Assembly: GCA_942493035.1 (NCBI GenBank) | Contig: OW818666.1 | Coordinates: 1,984,001 to 2,048,000, forward strand | Direction: 5' to 3' | DNA from: WRGT01 sp942493035 | Lineage (GTDB): Bacteria > Spirochaetota > UBA4802 > UBA5550 | Length of the DNA stretch: 64,000 bases | Shown: piece after piece, positions 8,482 through 17,097 of the stretch | Position numbering within the stretch: position 1 is the stretch's first letter | Layout: each line of letters starts with the position of its first letter | Made by a program: the position numbers and the translations under genes | Notes under the pieces: generated by a model | The model's database searches: none | The model's input: only the letters and a program-made list of their open reading frames with translations | Told to the model about the DNA's origin: nothing

Positions 8482-9387
8482 TCAGAATATAACAATTACA
8501 CCGCGGTCTTCGAGCTCTTTTATAACTCCTTTAGTTTTAACAGGATTTTCAAGAAGATTAACATATATCAGTTCATTTAGTTTAAGCAGAACGGATATAT
8601 CCTCAACGCTGTTAAAAGAGATATCAAGTTCTTTTAAATTCTGAAGATTTACAAGACACTCAATCGATTCTATATCGTTATCTGAAAGATACAGCTGTTC
8701 CAGCATATCAAGACCGGAGAGCAGCTCTATCCTGTAAACATGATTTCCGGAAAGATTCAGCATTGTTATATTTCTACAGTGCTCAATCCCCTTCAAATCT
8801 GTTATGTCTGAATCTGAAAGATCAAGCTCCCCGTCAATATTATGAAGATCTTCAACAGTAATTGAATCATCCAGCGCTCCGAAGAACATCCTGTTTACAG
8901 CATCAATAAAGCCGTATTCATTGGGATTAATGTCATCCTCAAATTCATCTTCATACTCAAACTCGTGATTAAGATTTTCATCCGGTGTATATTTTTCCTC
9001 ATGCCCGAAGTAATCCTCACTGTACGAATATGTTTCTTCAATATCTATATCATATTTTTTATCTAATCGTGCAGTTTTGGATTTACTGAAAATATAGATT
9101 CTTTTATATCGAAGGAGTTCAACTATATTATTTTTGTTAAACGTATCTTCTATGCCGCTTAATATTAATGCAGTTTTATCCGGATGATAATGCTGAATTA
9201 CACGGGCAAAGAGACGGCTGATGTTCATCCCTGAAGCATCAAACTCAAGAATATCAGCAAAACGTAAAAGCGAATTTATATCCTTTGCTTTATATCTGTT
9301 TATTACGTCAACGCTGATCTCTTTAAGCTTCTTCTCTGTTACATGCTTCAGCAGATCACTGTAAACAGTTTCAATATTAGCGTTCAT
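8482..9387 (-). CDS. Leucine-rich repeat protein with an acidic linker
   Basis: 301 aa from ATG 9385-9387, which has GGGG six to nine bases upstream; a TTG four codons earlier is also possible. The N-terminal 125 residues are an unrecognised alpha/beta region. Residues about 126-165 are very acidic (many E, D and Y). The C-terminal part carries about five leucine-rich repeats of 21-22 residues with the pattern LxxLxLSxNxI (for example LEQLYLSDNDIESIECL), of the bacterial internalin-like short type. No signal peptide is present, so it is probably cytoplasmic. LRRs mediate protein binding; the partner is unknown. The upstream neighbour is a hairpin repeat and the downstream one a B element, so the gene is probably transcribed alone. 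Confidence 0.8.
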   Translation of the reverse strand: MNANIETVYSDLLKHVTEKKLKEISVDVINRYKAKDINSLLRFADILEFDASGMNISRLFARVIQHYHPDKTALILSGIEDTFNKNNIVELLRYKRIYIFSKSKTARLDKKYDIDIEETYSYSEDYFGHEEKYTPDENLNHEFEYEDEFEDDINPNEYGFIDAVNRMFFGALDDSITVEDLHNIDGELDLSDSDITDLKGIEHCRNITMLNLSGNHVYRIELLSGLDMLEQLYLSDNDIESIECLVNLQNLKELDISFNSVEDISVLLKLNELIYVNLLENPVKTKGVIKELEDRGVIVIF

Positions 9388-9424
9388 TATCAGCCCCAAT
9401 AAGTTTAATAAAACCGCCTTACCC

Positions 9425-9473
9425 TTCGGCTACGCTCAGGGAGCGATTTATACGCTGAATGAGCGTAGCCGAA
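9425..9473. repeat. GC-rich inverted repeat
   Basis: TTCGGCTACGCTCA at 9425-9438 pairs perfectly with TGAGCGTAGCCGAA at 9460-9473, with a loop of 21 bases. It lies upstream of the LRR gene and downstream of nothing on the other strand. It resembles dispersed hairpin repeats seen in many bacterial genomes; only one copy is in this window. Confidence 0.7.
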
Positions 9474-9567
9474 GCCCGAAGTATAATTTGATTCATCCAT
9501 TAAATGCTATAGTATATTGAAATTATTAAAGAATACTTCCAGCCGATGAATATGTCTGACCACAATA

Positions 9568-10962
9568 CTAGATTTTATTTGTTCTTCGCCAGATCTTCAT
9601 CCGTTCTGCTTCTTTAATCAGACCATCCCGAAAATCCGGGTGAGCAATACTTATAAGTTTTTCAGCACGCATCCATGTCGGGCATGCTGCAAGTCTTACA
9701 GCTCCATACTCGGTCACTACAAAATCAACAGCCTGTCTGGGAACTGTAACTATAGTGCCAGCCTCAAGAGTAGGCATAATTCTTGAATGAACTATACCGG
9801 ATTTGTCAGTATACGTGGATGAAAAACAGATAAAACTTCGCCCGCGATATGACTTATGAGCACCCATAACAAAATCAAGCATCCCGCCATTACCCGATAC
9901 CTGTTGAGCAACTCCATCACTGACAAGACACTCCGCGTTAACCTGGGAATAAAGATCTATCTGAAGTGCGTTATTTATGCTGACGAAATTATCTATCTTT
10001 CCAATCACCTCATCACTGTTTGTATAATCAACCGGGCATGCCATGAGTCCCGGATTGTTATCTATAAAGTCATACATATACTGGCTTCCAAGTGCAAAAG
10101 TATACGCGCAGAGATTGTGATCTATATTCTTTTTGCTCCCGTTCATCCGCCCTGTTTCGATCATTTTAACGAATGCGTCTACAAACATCTCGGTATGTCC
10201 GCCAAGGTTTTTCAGATCCGAGTCGGCGATCATCTCTCCAATAAGATTAGGCATTGAACCGATACCAAGCTGAATACAGCATCCGTCATTTATATAATTC
10301 ATAATATGTTTTGCGATCTGGCTGTCTACATCACTATGTGCAGCCGTTGGAGCACAAAAAAGTTTCTGCGACTCAGGTGCTTCTACAATATAATCAATTT
10401 TCGAAATGTGCACCGAATTCTCAACACCAAGGCAATTAGGCTGATTTTTATTCACTTCAATTATAACAAAATCAGCAGTATCGATACATGCGCATGTATG
10501 CGAACATTGCGGCCCGAAATTAAAATGCCCGAATTTGTCCATTGGCCCGGCCTGGATAATAGCCACCACTTTTACAGATTTTGCCAGAGTCACATCAAGA
10601 TAGTTCGCAGACCTGTATGAACGGGGTTTATTGTGTCTGTGATAAAATGGCGCACGCTGATAAAGCATGGGGGAGTAAAACGGTTCCCCCTTAAACTGAA
10701 GAAGGCGGGTAAGCTTGGACCAGTGCCAGTCCATATAAAGAAAACTATCGGGAAAAGTTGAAACCTCTGGAACAGGCGGTACAGTTACAGCCGAATAAAT
10801 ACTGACACCGCGTAATTCACCCGCACGTTTTGCAAGAGCCATATCGCATAACACCGGTTTACCGTTAAACGATCCGTAATCGACCACATCACCGGAAGAG
10901 ACAACTTTTACCGCTTCATCTGCGGTAGTAAGCTTTTCAGAATACATCTGCTGATAATTCAT
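9568..10962 (-). CDS. Acetyl-CoA hydrolase/CoA-transferase family protein (4-hydroxybutyrate or butyryl-CoA:acetate type)
   Basis: 464 aa, about the full family length (430-460). The fold is that of family I CoA-transferases. The catalytic glutamate lies in GGHTEMFVDAF, preceded by the CoA-binding glycine loop LGIGSMPNLIGE, and the C-terminal part has the conserved AVDFVVTEYGAVRLA and HPDFRDGLIKEA. These proteins move CoA between acetate and short-chain acyl-CoA during fermentation, or hydrolyse acetyl-CoA. The GGHTEMF form and overall pattern favour the 4-hydroxybutyrate/butyryl-CoA transferase branch, but the acyl specificity cannot be settled from sequence. It is cytoplasmic. No other butyrate-pathway genes are adjacent. 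Confidence 0.88.
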   Translation of the reverse strand: MNYQQMYSEKLTTADEAVKVVSSGDVVDYGSFNGKPVLCDMALAKRAGELRGVSIYSAVTVPPVPEVSTFPDSFLYMDWHWSKLTRLLQFKGEPFYSPMLYQRAPFYHRHNKPRSYRSANYLDVTLAKSVKVVAIIQAGPMDKFGHFNFGPQCSHTCACIDTADFVIIEVNKNQPNCLGVENSVHISKIDYIVEAPESQKLFCAPTAAHSDVDSQIAKHIMNYINDGCCIQLGIGSMPNLIGEMIADSDLKNLGGHTEMFVDAFVKMIETGRMNGSKKNIDHNLCAYTFALGSQYMYDFIDNNPGLMACPVDYTNSDEVIGKIDNFVSINNALQIDLYSQVNAECLVSDGVAQQVSGNGGMLDFVMGAHKSYRGRSFICFSSTYTDKSGIVHSRIMPTLEAGTIVTVPRQAVDFVVTEYGAVRLAACPTWMRAEKLISIAHPDFRDGLIKEAERMKIWRRTNKI

Positions 10963-10989
10963 TATATATTTTCCTTGTTATTTTTTATA

Positions 10990-11175
10990 AAAAATTCCGT
11001 CCCGCCCCCTCTGGCCTCCGGCCATCTCCCCCATGAATGGGAGGAGAGAAATATGGGAATATTTCATATACCCCGTTCACCCATTCATGGGCGACGAACA
11101 GGATGTTCTAGTGTCGAGTGCGGGCACGACGCCCAAATTGCACTCGACGAAAGGTGCCCGACGGGCGGATAGGGG
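10990..11175. repeat. GC-rich block of nested inverted repeats
   Basis: This 190-bp block is much richer in GC than its surroundings. It contains GTCGAGTGC (11113-11121) facing GCACTCGAC (11140-11148), with GGGCAC (11122-11127) facing GTGCCC (11154-11159). It also holds CCCATGAATGGG and CCCATTCATGGG (about 11030-11090), the two being near copies in inverted sense. No coding potential is convincing. It looks like a compound intergenic repeat inserted between the CoA-transferase and the next gene. Confidence 0.6.
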
Positions 11176-11179
11176 CGCA

Positions 11180-12160
11180 CTATTCTTTTTTCGTTATATC
11201 TTTTCCATCAATTGTACTCAAAGCAGTGAATACTGAAGTGTAATCACCATTCGGATTCCATGCAACCCATCCCCTTGCTCCGGTCTCCTCAACACCTTTG
11301 ATCTGAAGCGCCACATACTGTTCGAGTTTAACTTTTGCATACTGTATGTTGTACGGAAAAGCCTGTATCCATGGCTGAATTGCCACAGTGGTGCCCGCTA
11401 CCCGCTTAAGGCCTTTAAGAGTCCCCTCCTTCACTGTTTCACCGGGATTTGACATTCTCTGCCTGTCACCGGTATAGTGGCTCGGATACAGCATCGGATA
11501 AAGCACATCTATATGAGGCATGAATATCTCCATCTTCTGCCCTATCATATCATTCTGATTGTATACAATCCGTCCGAACAGATCTGCTGAAAGTTTAACT
11601 TTTCTTTCATCTGTTATTTTCCTGAAAGTTTTCAGAAGCTCTTCAATAAAAGCATACTTCTTCTTAAGCAGGAATGGAGTGCCGCCATCCTGAAATCTGA
11701 TATAGTCCAGCTGAACCTCTTCAAATCCTGAATCAGCTGCGGCAGCTACAAGGTCATGGAGTCCTTTTATTTTCGCTTCAGGTAAAGCAAGCTGATTTAA
11801 ACCGTCCTGAAAACATACAACCCGGGCAACTGTATAAATCTTTTCACTTTTCAGCAACTCAAGAACTTTCGGATCTACCTTCAGCTTTGTGCTTCCGAAA
11901 GTGTGAACATCCATAACCAGCATATTGATTCCGAGAGGTTTACCTTTTTCGATTATGGTTTTGATGTAATCCATTTTACGGCTCTGATAATTAGGTATAT
12001 AGAGCGCCCGCATAACAGCTTTTGAACTGCCGGAATCTGAATTTTCTTTACCCTGTAAGACTGAATGACTCCCTGTTGAACTTAAAACCAGTACAAAAAA
12101 TAATATAGAAATAGATAAAAGGCGTTTAATTGACTGGTATTTCTTTTTATAAATATTCAT
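11180..12160 (-). CDS. Exported TIM-barrel protein, DUF4015-type putative glycoside hydrolase
   Basis: 326 aa. A signal peptide or uncleaved anchor is at residues 14-32 (LLSISILFFVLVLSSTGS). The rest matches the DUF4015 putative glycosyl hydrolase pattern: strand ends RALYIPNYQSRK, MLVMDVHTFG, the conserved EVQLDYIRFQDG (probable active-site strand), KLSADLFGRI, IDVLYPMLYPSHY and QPWIQAF. Members are secreted or lipid-anchored and are thought to act on polysaccharides, though activities are mostly untested. A second exported barrel enzyme (GH18) lies 5 kb away. It is transcribed away from the CDF pair. Confidence 0.85.
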   Translation of the reverse strand: MNIYKKKYQSIKRLLSISILFFVLVLSSTGSHSVLQGKENSDSGSSKAVMRALYIPNYQSRKMDYIKTIIEKGKPLGINMLVMDVHTFGSTKLKVDPKVLELLKSEKIYTVARVVCFQDGLNQLALPEAKIKGLHDLVAAAADSGFEEVQLDYIRFQDGGTPFLLKKKYAFIEELLKTFRKITDERKVKLSADLFGRIVYNQNDMIGQKMEIFMPHIDVLYPMLYPSHYTGDRQRMSNPGETVKEGTLKGLKRVAGTTVAIQPWIQAFPYNIQYAKVKLEQYVALQIKGVEETGARGWVAWNPNGDYTSVFTALSTIDGKDITKKE

Positions 12161-12271
12161 AATTATAACAAAATCCCTTGATTTTTGATTTTTTTAAAGT
12201 TGAGTACTTTAGAGTTGTACTATTGTTTTCGTCAAGTATTTCAGAGATTTAAAAAAGTGTAATTTTGGCAG

Positions 12272-12350
12272 GTACTTATAAACTGGTGTTAAATCTGCTG
12301 TCCGCCGCACCAAAGGCGCTGCGGAGATAGAATCCTGGTACAGGGACCGT
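12272..12350. repeat. A-family repeat, decayed copy
   Basis: GTACTTATAAACTGGTG resembles the A left arm, followed by TGTCCGCCGCACC and a mismatched return GGCGCTGCGGAGAT. The right arm is not recognisable, so the end is approximate. It lies downstream of the CDF pair and upstream of the DUF4015 gene. Confidence 0.5.
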
Positions 12351-12415
12351 GTGATTATGCATCAGAAGTTAAAAATGTAAACTGTTGTGTTATAAATAAT
12401 TTATCAGCCTTACCT

Positions 12416-13315
12416 TCACCTATCGAGAGGGATATCACTAAATGAAATCTCATCCTCAACGGGTTCTATGTGAGTAAAAACAACAGTATCACATAACGCA
12501 TTCCTTATATCACTTTCAATATTCTCCGCAATATGATGAGCATCATGAACAGACATGTTCCCCTGCACCAGAACATGAACTGAAACAAATCTCCTTGAAG
12601 CACCCTGACGTGTCAGCAGCGCGTGAAACTGTATTCCCTTCTCTCGATAACGTGAAAGCACAGACTCAATAATATCCTGCTCCTGCGGAGAAAGAGAAGA
12701 GTCCATCAATCCCTCTACAGAACGCCTGATTATAGTATAGGCTGTCCATAATATATTCATCGCAACTGCAAAAGCAACTATTGAATCAAGCTTAAGCCAT
12801 CCGGTTAATCCAACCGCCCCGACACCGCCAATGACTGCAACTGAAGTCCAGACATCTGTCATCAGGTGATGCGAATCAGCTTCAAGTGTAATTGACCTGT
12901 ATTTGAGTCCGGCTTTAAGCAGAATACGTGCTACAACAAAATTTATCAAAGTTGCTATGACAGATACAATAAGTCCTATCCCTAACTTGTCAAGAGGCTG
13001 CGGATTAAAGAACCTGTTAACCGCCGCATAAGCGATTCCGGCTGCAGCAACCATAATGAGGAGCCCCTCAACAAAACTGGAAAAGTATTCCGCTTTTCCA
13101 TGACCGAATTTATGGTTTCCATCCGGCGGAAGCATTGCAATACGAAGCATTCCCATAGCCATTATTGCAGCAAGGAGATTTATAATTGACTCCATAGCAT
13201 CAGAGAGAAGACCGACTGAACCGGTCAGATACCACGCTCCGGCTTTCAGCGCCATTGTCGCAAGAGCTGCAGCAATGGATAACCATATATAACGGGTTAG
13301 AAAACCTCTATTCAT
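12416..13315 (-). CDS. Cation diffusion facilitator family transporter, second of a tandem pair
   Basis: 299 aa with six predicted membrane helices and a C-terminal cytoplasmic domain (SVHVLVQGNMSVHDAHHIAE) typical of CDF metal/proton antiporters. The helix-5 half of the metal site is H150-x3-D154 (HHLMTD). The helix-2 half reads SDAMESIIN, so E42 and N46 stand where its upstream neighbour has histidine and aspartate; the metal preference may differ. The start overlaps the stop of the upstream CDF gene by four bases (ATGA), so the two are translationally coupled. The transporter exports divalent cations from the cytoplasm; the exact metal is not known. It could pair with its neighbour as a heterodimer. 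Confidence 0.9.
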   Translation of the reverse strand: MNRGFLTRYIWLSIAAALATMALKAGAWYLTGSVGLLSDAMESIINLLAAIMAMGMLRIAMLPPDGNHKFGHGKAEYFSSFVEGLLIMVAAAGIAYAAVNRFFNPQPLDKLGIGLIVSVIATLINFVVARILLKAGLKYRSITLEADSHHLMTDVWTSVAVIGGVGAVGLTGWLKLDSIVAFAVAMNILWTAYTIIRRSVEGLMDSSLSPQEQDIIESVLSRYREKGIQFHALLTRQGASRRFVSVHVLVQGNMSVHDAHHIAENIESDIRNALCDTVVFTHIEPVEDEISFSDIPLDR

Positions 13316-14220
13316 GCAGTACCTGCAGCTTTTTCAAGGTCGGCCATGCATTCTTCAGGTTCCTGATGCATATGAACTATACACCGGCTGATATTCTCAT
13401 GTATAAGTCTTTCAAATTCATGCGATATCCTGTGCGCCGCTTCAAGTGTCGATAACGGATTCAGATGCACACAGACTTCTAAAAACACGTCCGCTCCGGA
13501 CATCCGCGCTTTTATATCATGCACTGAAGTTAAGCCGTTGACACTCTTTGCAATAGTTTCAACAATCTCAACATAATCTGCGGGAGCTCTGTCGAGCAGA
13601 ACATCAACAGCTTTTCTTCCAAGAGTGTAGCAGACATAAATTACAATAACAGCAACGAATAATGCAGCTACAGGGTCCGCGTAATAAAATCCGAAATTTG
13701 AGCATAAAAGTCCGAGTAGGACAACCGATGAACTCCATATATCAGTTGAAAAATGAATTGCATCAGCTTCCAGTGCCTGACTGTTATGACGTTTAGCCGC
13801 TTTCATCAGTGCACGTGACCTGGAAAAATCGACAGCAATCGAAGCAATAACAACAACATAACTCCATACTGTTACCTCAATTTTTACATTACCAGTAAGC
13901 AGTCTATGGGCAGCTTCGTAGATTATCCAAACACTTGTTATAAGCAGTAGAAATGTTTCCATCAATGCCGAAAGATTCTCGACCTTTCCATGGCCGAAAT
14001 GATGATCTTCATCTGCAGGTTTATCAGATATTCTGACCGAAAAATAAGTTATAATTGCAGCGACAAGATCGAGACATGAGTGCAGAGCTTCGGAAAGAAT
14101 TCCAAGACTTCCAGTGAGTAAACCGACAAGCAGTTTAGAACCAGTAAGAAATACAGCAGCAAATACAGAGATAAGAGCAACACGTTTTTTTTCGTGCACC
14201 GCCGAACTATCAAGACTCAT
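13312..14220 (-). CDS. Cation diffusion facilitator family transporter, first of a tandem pair
   Basis: 302 aa from the ATG at 14218-14220, with GGGTGA six bases upstream. An in-frame start at 14271 would place coding sequence inside a hairpin-rich leader and adds a non-family tail. It has six membrane helices. The canonical metal-site pairs are H47-x3-D51 in helix 2 (ALHSCLDL) and H156-x3-D160 in helix 5 (HFSTD), with HHFGHGKVE between helices 2 and 3 and a C-terminal regulatory domain (SVHDIKARMSGADVFLEV). The H/D-H/D set is usual for zinc, cobalt or nickel exporters of this family. It is cotranscribed with the second CDF, and its leader looks metal-responsive. Confidence 0.92.
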   Translation of the reverse strand: MSLDSSAVHEKKRVALISVFAAVFLTGSKLLVGLLTGSLGILSEALHSCLDLVAAIITYFSVRISDKPADEDHHFGHGKVENLSALMETFLLLITSVWIIYEAAHRLLTGNVKIEVTVWSYVVVIASIAVDFSRSRALMKAAKRHNSQALEADAIHFSTDIWSSSVVLLGLLCSNFGFYYADPVAALFVAVIVIYVCYTLGRKAVDVLLDRAPADYVEIVETIAKSVNGLTSVHDIKARMSGADVFLEVCVHLNPLSTLEAAHRISHEFERLIHENISRCIVHMHQEPEECMADLEKAAGTA

Positions 14221-14247
14221 AAATTTCACCCGTATATAAAATTTATA

Positions 14248-14325
14248 ATTCAGCGGATTACAAAAAAACAAAAACCCGCTGAACCTAAGTCCCGCAGGTT
14301 ATCCTCCTGCTGCCGTTACGGCCCG
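14248..14325 (-). promoter_or_regulatory. Structured leader of the CDF operon, candidate metal riboswitch or attenuator
   Basis: Read on the minus strand, the leader has GCCG-TAA-CGGC (14312-14322) and GCAGG-(7)-CCTGC (14294-14310). The CCTGC arm can instead pair as ACCTGC (14294-14299) with GCGGGT (14274-14279), forming a stem followed by a T-rich run (TTTTTGTTTTTTT, 14262-14274), an intrinsic-terminator layout. A third stem, TTCAGCGG/CCGCTGAA (14276-14283 with 14249-14256), excludes the terminator arm. The stems are mutually exclusive, as expected for attenuation. A NiCo-type (czcD) riboswitch is a plausible match by context, but I could not confirm its consensus. Confidence 0.5.
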
Positions 14326-14431
14326 CCCGCGTTCCAGAAATGAAACCGGCTGATCTTTTTAAGTAAAATAAGCATTTACAAAAAGAATTAAATAAAATCA
14401 ACATTTTTTTACTTTGTAATGGGAATAAAAA

Positions 14432-14520
14432 GTAAGCACTCAAAAACCGGTGGAATTTCATCTCCGTCGCGCCACAGGCGCGGCGGAGAGCAATTTTATC
14501 ACCAATTTATGAGCAGTTAC
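14432..14520. repeat. A-family 89-bp element with perfect 8-bp direct repeats
   Basis: It starts GTAAGCACTCAAAAACCGG and ends AATTTATGAGCAGTTAC around a GC core nearly identical to that at 463-551. AATAAAAA lies immediately on both sides (14424-14431 and 14521-14528), a perfect 8-bp target-site duplication. This is the clearest evidence for insertion in the family, together with the copy at 38986. Confidence 0.88.
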
Positions 14521-14552
14521 AATAAAAAAGCAATCCCGCATCTGCGCATATA

Positions 14553-15332
14553 TCATTTGATAACAAAACTTCTCATTGAAATTGATCCGTGGAGAATAGA
14601 CTCATGAATATACTCAAGACTCTCTCCATCCTGTTTGAGTGCAGCAGTATAAAGCATTGGTATATAATGCTCATCCGTGGGAACAGAGTACTTTGAAATT
14701 TTTCCCCATTTTTCATACTCAATCAGATCAGTATGATTATCTTCAAGTAGACTTTTTTTAACCCGTTCGTCAAATTCAACCGCCCAGCTCTGAGGGGCAA
14801 CTCCTTCATAATATTCCATGACCTGCAGATTGTGTACAATATTCCCGCTTCCGATTATAAAGATACCTTTATCTCTTAAAACTGACAGACTCTTCCCTAT
14901 CCGGTAATGCATCTCCGGAGCCGCATTCATATCAAGACTCAATTCAAGTACAGGAACATTTTGTTCAGGATACATATGCAGCAGAACAGCCCAGGCTGCA
15001 TGATCGATTCCCCGGTCCTCATCAGCGGTAATAGTTACTCCATTAACCGACTCTTTTATCATTGCAGCAATCTCCGGTGAGCCGGGTGGCTGATATTTAA
15101 TCGCATAAAGTTCTTCAGGAAAACCGTAAAAATCATATATCTGATCAGGATTTTTACCGGATGTTATTCGCGTCCCCTGAGTGAGCCAGTGTGCAGTTAC
15201 TACAAGTATTGCTTCCGGTAGAGGGAGCGTTGCAGAAAAATTTTTTAAATCGGCAGTAAACTCATTTCGATGAATGGCATTCATTGGTGAACCATGACCG
15301 ATGAATACTGCAGGCATTCTCTCTTTAATCAT
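14553..15332 (-). CDS. ygiD: DODA-type extradiol ring-opening dioxygenase, YgiD family
   Basis: 259 aa, the usual length for the family. Conserved features are FIGHGSPMNAI near the start, ILVVTAHW, HAAWAVLLHMYPE, PVLELSLDM, and IIGSGNIVHNL. The histidines in GHGSP, TAHW and IVHN are the expected metal ligands; in this family they bind zinc or iron. E. coli YgiD acts as a DOPA 4,5-dioxygenase in vitro, but the physiological substrate is uncertain. The protein is cytoplasmic. The A-family element and the CDF leader lie just downstream. The start has GGGGGT about seven bases upstream; a second ATG six codons in is possible. Confidence 0.88.
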   Translation of the reverse strand: MIKERMPAVFIGHGSPMNAIHRNEFTADLKNFSATLPLPEAILVVTAHWLTQGTRITSGKNPDQIYDFYGFPEELYAIKYQPPGSPEIAAMIKESVNGVTITADEDRGIDHAAWAVLLHMYPEQNVPVLELSLDMNAAPEMHYRIGKSLSVLRDKGIFIIGSGNIVHNLQVMEYYEGVAPQSWAVEFDERVKKSLLEDNHTDLIEYEKWGKISKYSVPTDEHYIPMLYTAALKQDGESLEYIHESILHGSISMRSFVIK

Positions 15333-15534
15333 AAAGATTACCCCCGGTTAACAATCGTTTAATACAATTCAATATACAATTTTTAATTATTAATTTCAAG
15401 AAAGAAATCAGCTTATTTGCCGGAAAAAACCATTGGATTCATATAAAAAATATTACTTTACAAAATTGTATTTACGTCACTTAATACAATTAATGCTTTT
15501 AACCTCAGAATCACCAGCCAGAGGATCAACTGTT

Positions 15535-17097
15535 ATGAAAAGAATTCTTCTTATTAATCCGCCATACCCCTTTGAGGAACACCCGTCAGCGCCATTCGGA
15601 CTGATGTCACTTGCCGCATACCTGATCGAAAAAGGATACACTGTCCGGATTGAGGATTATATCATAGAGCAGAATTCTATCGAAAGATACAGAACAATTG
15701 TAAACGAATTTAATCCCGATGTGATCGGCGCAACTGCAGTCTCCATGACAGTTAAAAAATCATTAGCCATTCTGCGGGACTACAGATCAATAGCTCCCGG
15801 TGTTATAACGGTAATGGGCGGGGCACACGCAACTTTCGACTCTGAGGGGATATTAAACTCCGGTATTATCGATTTTATTATCAGAGGTGAAGGTGAGATA
15901 ACTTTCACCGAACTTTTAGATACACTTTCAAAAAATGAAAATACAGCAGCTGTTGATGGGATATCATATATTAAGGATAATATAATACACCACAATCCCG
16001 ACAGGGAACTGATAGAAGATATTAATATTCTCCCGTATCCGGCGAGGAATCTCATTACTCTATCTAAATATAAAGCAATGGATCTCCCTGTAAATATGAT
16101 TACAGCAAGAGGGTGTCCGCACAGCTGCATTTTCTGCTTAGGGAGAAAGATGGTAGGGAGCCGTCTGAGATATTTTGATATAGAACGGGTTGTCGATGAA
16201 TTCGAGCTCCTTTCAAAAATGGGATTCAGTCAGATAAACATAGCTGATGATCTTTTTACATCGAATAAGAAAAGATGTATCGCAATCTGTGAAGGAATTA
16301 TTTCCAGAGGAATTAAACAGCTATGGAGCGCATTCGCCCGCGTAGACACCATCTCACAAGATCTGCTTTACAAACTGAAAGAATCGGGATGTACCACTCT
16401 CTGCTTTGGAATTGAAAGCGGAAATCAGGAGATTCTCGATAGAGTAAAGAAAAAAACCAATCTTGAAAAGTGCCGCGCAGCTGCAGAGATATGCCGTAAT
16501 GCAGGGATTACCCCTCTGGCATCGTACATACTTGGTCTCCCCGGTGAGACTGAAGAAACCGTAATGAACACTCTCCGGTTTGCACAGAAACTCAATATGG
16601 ATTTCGGAATACATATACTGTCACCATTCCCCGGTACCGAAATAAGAGAGAAAGCTGAAGAGTACGGATTAACGATACTGACCGATGACTGGGACCAGTA
16701 CGATGCGAACAGATCCGTATGCAGCACAGAGGGTATACTCCCGGAGAGAGTTGACGAAATAGTACATGGTTTCTACAAATCTCTGGAGAATTACATGGAA
16801 GAGGCAGCACTCAAAAAAAACAAAGGTGAAAAAATATCCGAAAAGGATGAGTCGATGCTCCGGAAAATGGAGCTTTATAAATTCAACATGGAGCTTATTG
16901 AAAAACGGCTTATTGAAAATTATACAGACACCACCTCAATTAAGTCTGAAGAAGTATTAAACAATCTCTATTTATATTTAGAGAAAAAAACCGGAAGAAG
17001 TTATAACTTTATATCAGATGAAATTCAGAAAATGATCAGCAAAGGTTGTCTTGAAATTATATGGAAGAATTCACTTCCGGAAATCTCATGGGTTTGA
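15535..17097 (+). CDS. B12-binding-domain radical SAM protein
   Basis: 520 aa from the ATG at 15535 (SD GAGGA upstream), where the typical KRILLINPPYP opening begins; a longer in-frame start adds 34 residues unlike the family. Residues 1-160 form the cobalamin-binding-like Rossmann domain, but there is no DxHxxG cobalt-ligand motif, as in many members. The radical SAM cluster is C194-x3-C198-x2-C201 (ARGCPHSCIFC), followed by CFGIESGNQEILDRV and YILGLPGETEE. Relatives carry out methylations and other radical reactions in lipid, cofactor or natural-product pathways; the substrate is unknown. The C-terminal 70 residues are a lysine-rich helical extension. It overlaps the converging GH18 gene by 12 bases. 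Confidence 0.88.
   Translation: MKRILLINPPYPFEEHPSAPFGLMSLAAYLIEKGYTVRIEDYIIEQNSIERYRTIVNEFNPDVIGATAVSMTVKKSLAILRDYRSIAPGVITVMGGAHATFDSEGILNSGIIDFIIRGEGEITFTELLDTLSKNENTAAVDGISYIKDNIIHHNPDRELIEDINILPYPARNLITLSKYKAMDLPVNMITARGCPHSCIFCLGRKMVGSRLRYFDIERVVDEFELLSKMGFSQINIADDLFTSNKKRCIAICEGIISRGIKQLWSAFARVDTISQDLLYKLKESGCTTLCFGIESGNQEILDRVKKKTNLEKCRAAAEICRNAGITPLASYILGLPGETEETVMNTLRFAQKLNMDFGIHILSPFPGTEIREKAEEYGLTILTDDWDQYDANRSVCSTEGILPERVDEIVHGFYKSLENYMEEAALKKNKGEKISEKDESMLRKMELYKFNMELIEKRLIENYTDTTSIKSEEVLNNLYLYLEKKTGRSYNFISDEIQKMISKGCLEIIWKNSLPEISWV

Noticed and set aside
14221..14271. Longer start for the first CDF gene
   Set aside because: The extension would code through the structured leader and has no SD; the ATG at 14220 has GGGTGA upstream.
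14281..14325. A cobalamin riboswitch because AGGAGGATAACCTGC resembles part of the B12 box
   Set aside because: The upstream conserved GCCACTG region and the long multi-helix core are missing; the gene is a metal exporter, not a cobalamin gene.
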